From an uncultured Faecalibacterium sp. (GTDB lineage: Bacteria; Bacillota; Clostridia; Oscillospirales; Ruminococcaceae): a stretch of DNA of 21,904 nt. Of the stretch, positions 21,033 to 21,904 are shown piece after piece (the stretch's first letter is position 1; each line of letters begins with the position of its first letter). The translations under genes were made by a program, and so were the position numbers. The stretch spans positions 1 to 21,904 of the forward strand of contig CALDLZ010000242.1 in the NCBI GenBank assembly GCA_937915335.1. The letters are read 5' to 3'. The notes beneath the pieces are model-generated. The model was not told the DNA's origin. It saw only the letters and a list, made by a program, of their open reading frames with translations, and did not search any database.

Positions 21033-21904
21033 TTACTCCGCCTTGGGAGCCTCGGGTGCCTTGGTCTCCTCAGCTTTGGGAGCTGCGGGAGCGGCCTTCG
21101 GGGCCTCAGCGGGTGCCTTTGCGGCAGTCTCGGGAGCCTTAGCAGCTGCGGGTGCAGCAGCGGCGGCCTTCGGGGCCTGCTTCACAACGGGCTTGGGGGG
21201 ATACGGATCGTCCTTCAGCGGGAAGAGGATGATCTTCTTGGGGCACTTCTGGGCGCACATACCGCAGCCCTTGCACTTGTCGTAGTCCACACGGGCCACG
21301 CCGTCCACAACGTGGATGGCATCGAACTTACAGGTACGCTCGCACATGCCGCAGGCGATGCAGGAAGTGGTGCAGGCCTTCATGGCAACGGGGCCCTTAT
21401 CCTGGTTGGAGCACATGACCACGGGCTTGCGGGGGCCGCCGGCATCGATCATAATGACGTGCTTGGGGCAGATATTGGCACAGGCACCACAGCCGGTGCA
21501 CTTATCCTTATCCACCTTGGCCACGCCGTCCACAACATGGATGGCGTCGAACTTACACACCTTGGTGCAGTCGCCCAGGCCGATGCAGGCAAAGGTACAG
21601 GTCTTGGGGCCGCCGTACAGGGTAGCGGCAGCGGCGCAGGTCTGGATGCCCTTGTAGTCGTAGCTGGGCTTGCAGTGTTCGGAGTAGCCCTGGCACTGGA
21701 CCACGGCCTTCTTCTCCACAGCGCTTGCCTCGCCGCCCATGATCTTGGCGATGGCAGCAGCAGCCTTGGGGCCGCCGGGAGCGCACTTGTCGCAGGCAAC
21801 GCCGTCCATAACAACGGCCTTTGCGTAGTCGGCACAGCCTGCGTAGCCGCAGCCGCCGCAGTTTGCGCCGGCCAGGCAGCCGGCAACTTCTTCAATACGG
21901 GGGT
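21033..21904 (-). CDS. rnfB: Rnf electron-transport complex subunit B, partial (5' end beyond window)
   Basis: About 289 C-terminal residues are visible. RnfB is the iron-sulfur subunit that takes electrons from ferredoxin in the membrane Rnf complex, which couples ferredoxin:NAD oxidoreduction to ion pumping. The first cluster motif is C-x5-C-x2-C-x4-C (GANCGGCGYAGC). Further on are KTCTFACIGLGDCTKVC, CTGCGACANICPK, CIACGMCERTC and CKGCGMCAQKCPK, i.e. several [4Fe-4S] sites of the ferredoxin type. In the two CKFDAIHV sites the usual Pro after the last Cys is Lys. A ~50-residue Ala/Pro/Lys tail (AAKAPAEAPKAAPAAPKAEE) ends the protein. rnfB is usually last in the rnfCDGEAB order, consistent with the terminator downstream. 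The N-terminal membrane anchor is outside the window. Confidence 0.9.
   Translation of the reverse strand, partial: PRIEEVAGCLAGANCGGCGYAGCADYAKAVVMDGVACDKCAPGGPKAAAAIAKIMGGEASAVEKKAVVQCQGYSEHCKPSYDYKGIQTCAAAATLYGGPKTCTFACIGLGDCTKVCKFDAIHVVDGVAKVDKDKCTGCGACANICPKHVIMIDAGGPRKPVVMCSNQDKGPVAMKACTTSCIACGMCERTCKFDAIHVVDGVARVDYDKCKGCGMCAQKCPKKIILFPLKDDPYPPKPVVKQAPKAAAAAPAAAKAPETAAKAPAEAPKAAPAAPKAEETKAPEAPKAE

Overview
The window looks like chromosomal DNA of a GC-rich gut Firmicute of the Oscillospiraceae/Ruminococcaceae type (Faecalibacterium or Subdoligranulum relatives). This is inferred from GC-rich coding with strong Shine-Dalgarno sites, a clostridial-type PurA, an Rnf complex gene and sortase-assembled pili. 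No rRNA, tRNA, CRISPR array, transposase or phage gene was seen.

Left part (1-12.7 kb), mostly + strand housekeeping and transport: tail of a GGDEF protein; a convergent AraC-family regulator; an orphan MsmX/UgpC-type sugar-transporter ATPase; a small antibiotic-biosynthesis-monooxygenase-like protein; a two-gene heterodimeric ABC exporter; a PadR regulator coupled to a HAAS/DUF4097 membrane protein; an MFS transporter; convergent queH; a DUF896 small protein; purA; and a DegV fatty-acid-binding protein. Most units end in clear intrinsic terminators.

Right part (12.7-20.4 kb), all on the - strand, is the accessory island: a sortase-assembled pilus operon. In transcription order it has a large tip-like adhesin (963 aa), a small unknown protein, a SipA-like signal-peptidase homologue, a two-domain major pilin, a class B sortase, an FctB-like minor pilin with a proline-rich tail, and a second sortase. 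The order resembles the Streptococcus pyogenes FCT pilus locus (Cpa, SipA, FctA, class B SrtC, FctB). A good promoter lies at 20375-20403 and a bidirectional terminator at 12702-12745. Notable features are PDMG/PDLG sorting signals instead of LPXTG or VPTG, a signal peptidase with Gly where the catalytic Lys should be, AT-rich exposed regions between GC-rich anchoring regions, and an in-frame poly-C tract of eight in the adhesin.

A family of dispersed palindromic repeat arms (six arms: two inverted pairs and two solo) occurs at 10251-10297, 14964-15102, 17027-17072 and 20638-20813. One lies inside a coding region and one between the pilin and sortase genes. The far right end is the 3' part of rnfB with its terminator.

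The best candidate for a less-described system is this pilus island: tip, backbone and base with two sortases and two classes of sorting signal, probably with variable exposed modules.
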